From NCBI RefSeq assembly GCF_000003605.2, contig NW_003137821.1, positions 688,134 to 752,133 of the forward strand: DNA of 64,000 nt, given 5' to 3'. Both the position numbers and the translations under genes were made by a program. Source of the stretch: Saccoglossus kowalevskii. Lineage: Eukaryota > Hemichordata > Enteropneusta > Harrimaniidae. The notes beneath the pieces are model-generated. The model worked only from the letters and a program-made list of their open reading frames with translations. It ran no database searches and was not told where the DNA came from. Of this stretch, positions 61,173 through 64,000 are shown in pieces. Within the stretch, counting starts at the first letter, position 1; each line of letters opens with the position of its first letter.

Positions 61173-64000
61173 GTAAGTTTATTTTACGCGTCTACATGAT
61201 ACGTACCACATGCTCTTAAATCAGTTCAAACAAAATATATAATAATCCCAAAATATGTCTGTATTGCTAAATCCATTCGCAATGTATTTGAATGCACAGT
61301 TATGAAACAGTGTGCGTAAGATATGTAATTATAACCTCAAGTCGTAATCTATATATTGTTTATGTATACATGTTTCTGAGCAGGTACATTGTTTTATTTG
61401 TCGAAATAGAAAACACTAAAATAGATTCTGAACAATATTTAATCGTGAACGTCACAATTTGAAATATTTATACGTCAATAATTAACAGTGACAGTCAAGA
61501 CTCGCAACTGCATTATTGGCACTAAATAAAAAGCAGTATCCTGAAGGTTAATCTTTTAAAATAAGTATATCTGTAAAATAACATATGTGTATATGTATAT
61601 ATGTTGTATTCATTGTTTATATGTTGTGGTTCATTAATGATGAGACTTTTAAAATGTAAGTCATCTTTTCAATTCTGTCAGCCAGGGCAAAACATGCCAC
61701 ATACGCACTACCGAGACGCTGCTTCGCATATTTTAATATGGATGTGAACGATTTAGTGAAGTTCTTAAAACACAACATTTACTGGGTATGATAGTCAGAG
61801 ACGTTCAGTTCAGTATGGCGTACCTTTTGACATTTGACAGACTAACACTAGATCATATTTCCGTACATTGAAAAAAATATGTTATCAAAGCAAGCAGGAA
61901 CATGGTTATACTTCAATGAAAGCCCTTGCAATGGGAACTGTTTAAAAGACATATGATCCGGCCAAATGATATTAAACCTTGTTAATGTGTTGTGTGCGTT
62001 GGGGGATGGCACGCCACAATATTCACCCATAACACGTATCACAAAATATACATTTCTGAACTAGATAGCTTTCATATCTTGTACTAGATTTCTTCAGCAC
62101 TCATATCAACACCCAACGGCCTTATATACATTTATACTGTTGCTTTTGATCTTAAAATGTAAGTATAGGAATATCAAACGGGACATGTTTGCATAGTATT
62201 AAATGGCAATGGCTATCTTCACATAGTAGTTATAGTGCGAACATACATACGAGAATTTTCATATCATGAGGAGTACATACGGGACCTGTGTGCCAAGTTT
62301 GAAGTTTTTTGATATTTTCCCTTGCAGCCCATTGTGTTTTGAGTCGCATGGGTCTGAAGGTCATGGCTATTTTCCTTTTACAGTTATTACGAAACATACA
62401 TAAACGCATACTGTGACCTTTACTTCTGAACTCAAAATGTGGCAAGAATCTGAAACGGAACATGTTTGCCAATTTTGATCGCACTGGCTGTTTGGTTTAC
62501 CTTTGATATTTTGCCTTTGTCGTCTGGGCGACATATAGTATATTTATATTATCCTCTTTGAGTTATAAGACGGACATACATACAAATACTGAACGATTCT
62601 CGTTTGCGCAGGTTAATAGCACAATATAAATTCACTTTACAGACGTATATAAAATGAAAGAACTGAAGTCGGATTACGTATTAAAAGATTTGTGTAAGAA
62701 ACAAATTACAAAAATCATGAGCCTGGGGAAGGCATCTACAGTTATAATACGAACACACAATGTACATGTATACTTATTAACGCAGCTTTCATCGCGTCTG
62801 AAAAATATTCGCATAACACATGCCGATTAAAATGGGTATTGCAAATAAGAAACATCATCGAATACGTGAAATATAATTGCCTATTTAAAAAATTTCGGTA
62901 TATATACCAATTTGCATATTACGTTTGCGAGTAATGTATTCATTTTGACATTCTGTTTCAATCATGTTCCAGAGTAGGTTTTAAAATTATAACGCTTTAG
63001 CTCACAGAGTTCATATTATTTCTATATGGAGTTGTTAGCATAATCACATGTTTTGTTTCCCAGTTACCCGGCATCGGTATACTAATAATGTTCATGCATT
63101 CGAGAGTAGATAGACGTTAGAGGCGAGGGACTTTCATCGAATGTTATGCATTTTTTAATAATTAATCCGACACATGTATGTCAGTTGTATGTCACTGTAT
63201 GTCACGTCTATGACAGGATGAGTAGGTCGCGCATACAGGGAGGCAGTTTATCAGATTAACTAGCTTCTGTTCTATTCACATTTTGTCATTAACAAAAATA
63301 ATGCGAATATATTAGTTGTAACTTGGGCAGTATTAATATTGGTATTTTACTTTCACAATGATCAACTGCATTACCCAAGAAGGGTTAATATTAAAACTGG
63401 AATTCCCCACAAAATAAAACATCTTTATTCTGTAATATGTTCACGACCACGACATGGTGTCCTATGCCAAACTGATTCCACTATGGTTCACTGTAACCTG
63501 GTCATGCTATGCATCCTAATCGGTAGCCGTTGATGATTTCGCTATTAACGAGTTTGTTTTAAATTCCCTCGAGATCGAACAAGCACATGTTATTTTCACA
63601 CGACTGACCTCACACACAGAGAAAAGGAACTTAATAACCAGAGACATCCGTCATTGACTGCTTTCAATTAGATGCACAGAATAAAACAAATGAAGTACTT
63701 GTATTAATTCGTAAAAAGATATTGATCATGCGTATAATATATTACCTTAACACGATGCACGATTTATATGGAATGGTTTATTGTGATAAAATATCTGACT
63801 GAATAAATTTACAAATATTAACAGGCGAAACATAATACACGCTTATCATGTCAAGCCGATTTGTTTAACTCTAACAAGACGCCGTCTTCTGGCAGCGTAT
63901 ACACCAACTGTGAGTGTTTATATGTGAATCAAATATGTTATATGATACTAATGAGTATAGAGCCTACTCTATGACAGATGACAGTGTGATCTGAATAGCG
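61173..64000. other. Intron 1 of receptor D (runs off the window)
   Basis: No exon 2 of the receptor type (NEHMR, TNMF) is visible on the plus strand, so this is read as intron. It holds a repeated segment at 62100-62600. Confidence 0.5.
62100..62600. repeat. Degenerate direct repeats of about 285 bp
   Basis: AAACGGGACATGTTTGC at about 62177 and AAACGGAACATGTTTGCC at about 62453 are preceded by related words (CTTTTGATCTTAAAATGT and CTTCTGAACTCAAAATGT) and followed by GGCAATGGCT and GCACTGGCTG. ACATACATA words recur at about 62240, 62395 and 62575. The texture, with phrases such as TGTGCCAAGTTTGAAG, is that of a dispersed non-coding repeat. Confidence 0.6.

Noticed and set aside
61848-62042. 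Minus-strand frame within intron 1 of receptor D
   Set aside because: No domain, and the region reads as an intron with dispersed repeats.
63541-63640. Further copy of the 6.8/22.0 kb duplicated block
   Set aside because: Only a short GCACATGTTATT-like phrase and a few flanking words agree; this is too little to claim homology.

Overview
The window looks like a piece of AT-rich animal genome (about one third G+C by eye). Coding exons are short, introns are spliceosomal (GT-AG), long stretches hold no gene, and old repeats are common. A class A G protein-coupled receptor (GPCR) gene with the classic intron in its DRY codon, and a CpG-rich block carrying the TCTCGCGAGA promoter motif, point to a metazoan. 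A marine invertebrate (hemichordate, echinoderm, amphioxus or similar) is my guess; nothing here proves the phylum. No bacterial gene, CRISPR array, rRNA or intact tRNA was seen.

The best supported gene is a four-exon rhodopsin-class GPCR on the minus strand, 41011 down to 36849. It encodes 379 residues and has good splice sites and matching phases throughout. A close paralogue starts on the plus strand at 61028: its first exon is the same length (145 bp), has the same N-terminus and breaks at the same splice point. The gene then runs off the right edge. Fragments of the same gene lie at 3865-4172 (exons 3 and 2) and 20240-20366 (exon 4), both dead.

These remnants belong to a larger pattern. 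Non-coding blocks near the dead copies reappear in the same order 14-19 kb further on: 6.8/22.0 kb, 9.35/24.1 kb, 11.94/26.36/45.08 kb, 18.2/30.5 kb and 19.45-19.93/34.66-35.08 kb. The left 45 kb is therefore read as three diverged tandem copies (A about 3.9-12.0, B about 18-26.4, C about 30.4-45.1 kb) of one receptor-bearing unit. Only C keeps a working receptor, and a fourth, inverted copy (D) starts near 59.9-61.2 kb. A different GPCR-like piece (TM6-TM7) sits at 35.4-35.8 kb.

Between receptors C and D are two TTAA-flanked miniature transposon copies, a poly-A-tailed retroposed sequence, an exon-like segment with an insulin/relaxin B-chain-like cysteine pattern (57599-57719, minus) and a CpG-rich probable promoter (58561-58980). 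Elsewhere there are a hAT-like miniature transposon with an 8-bp target duplication (12089-12419), a 165-bp inverted repeat pair (13.0/14.7 kb), a degenerate satellite (42-42.8 kb), a broken coding-like remnant (10.6-11.6 kb) and several simple repeats. Two runs of N are present; the one at 49185-49318 has the same 53 bp on both sides and is probably an assembly artefact.
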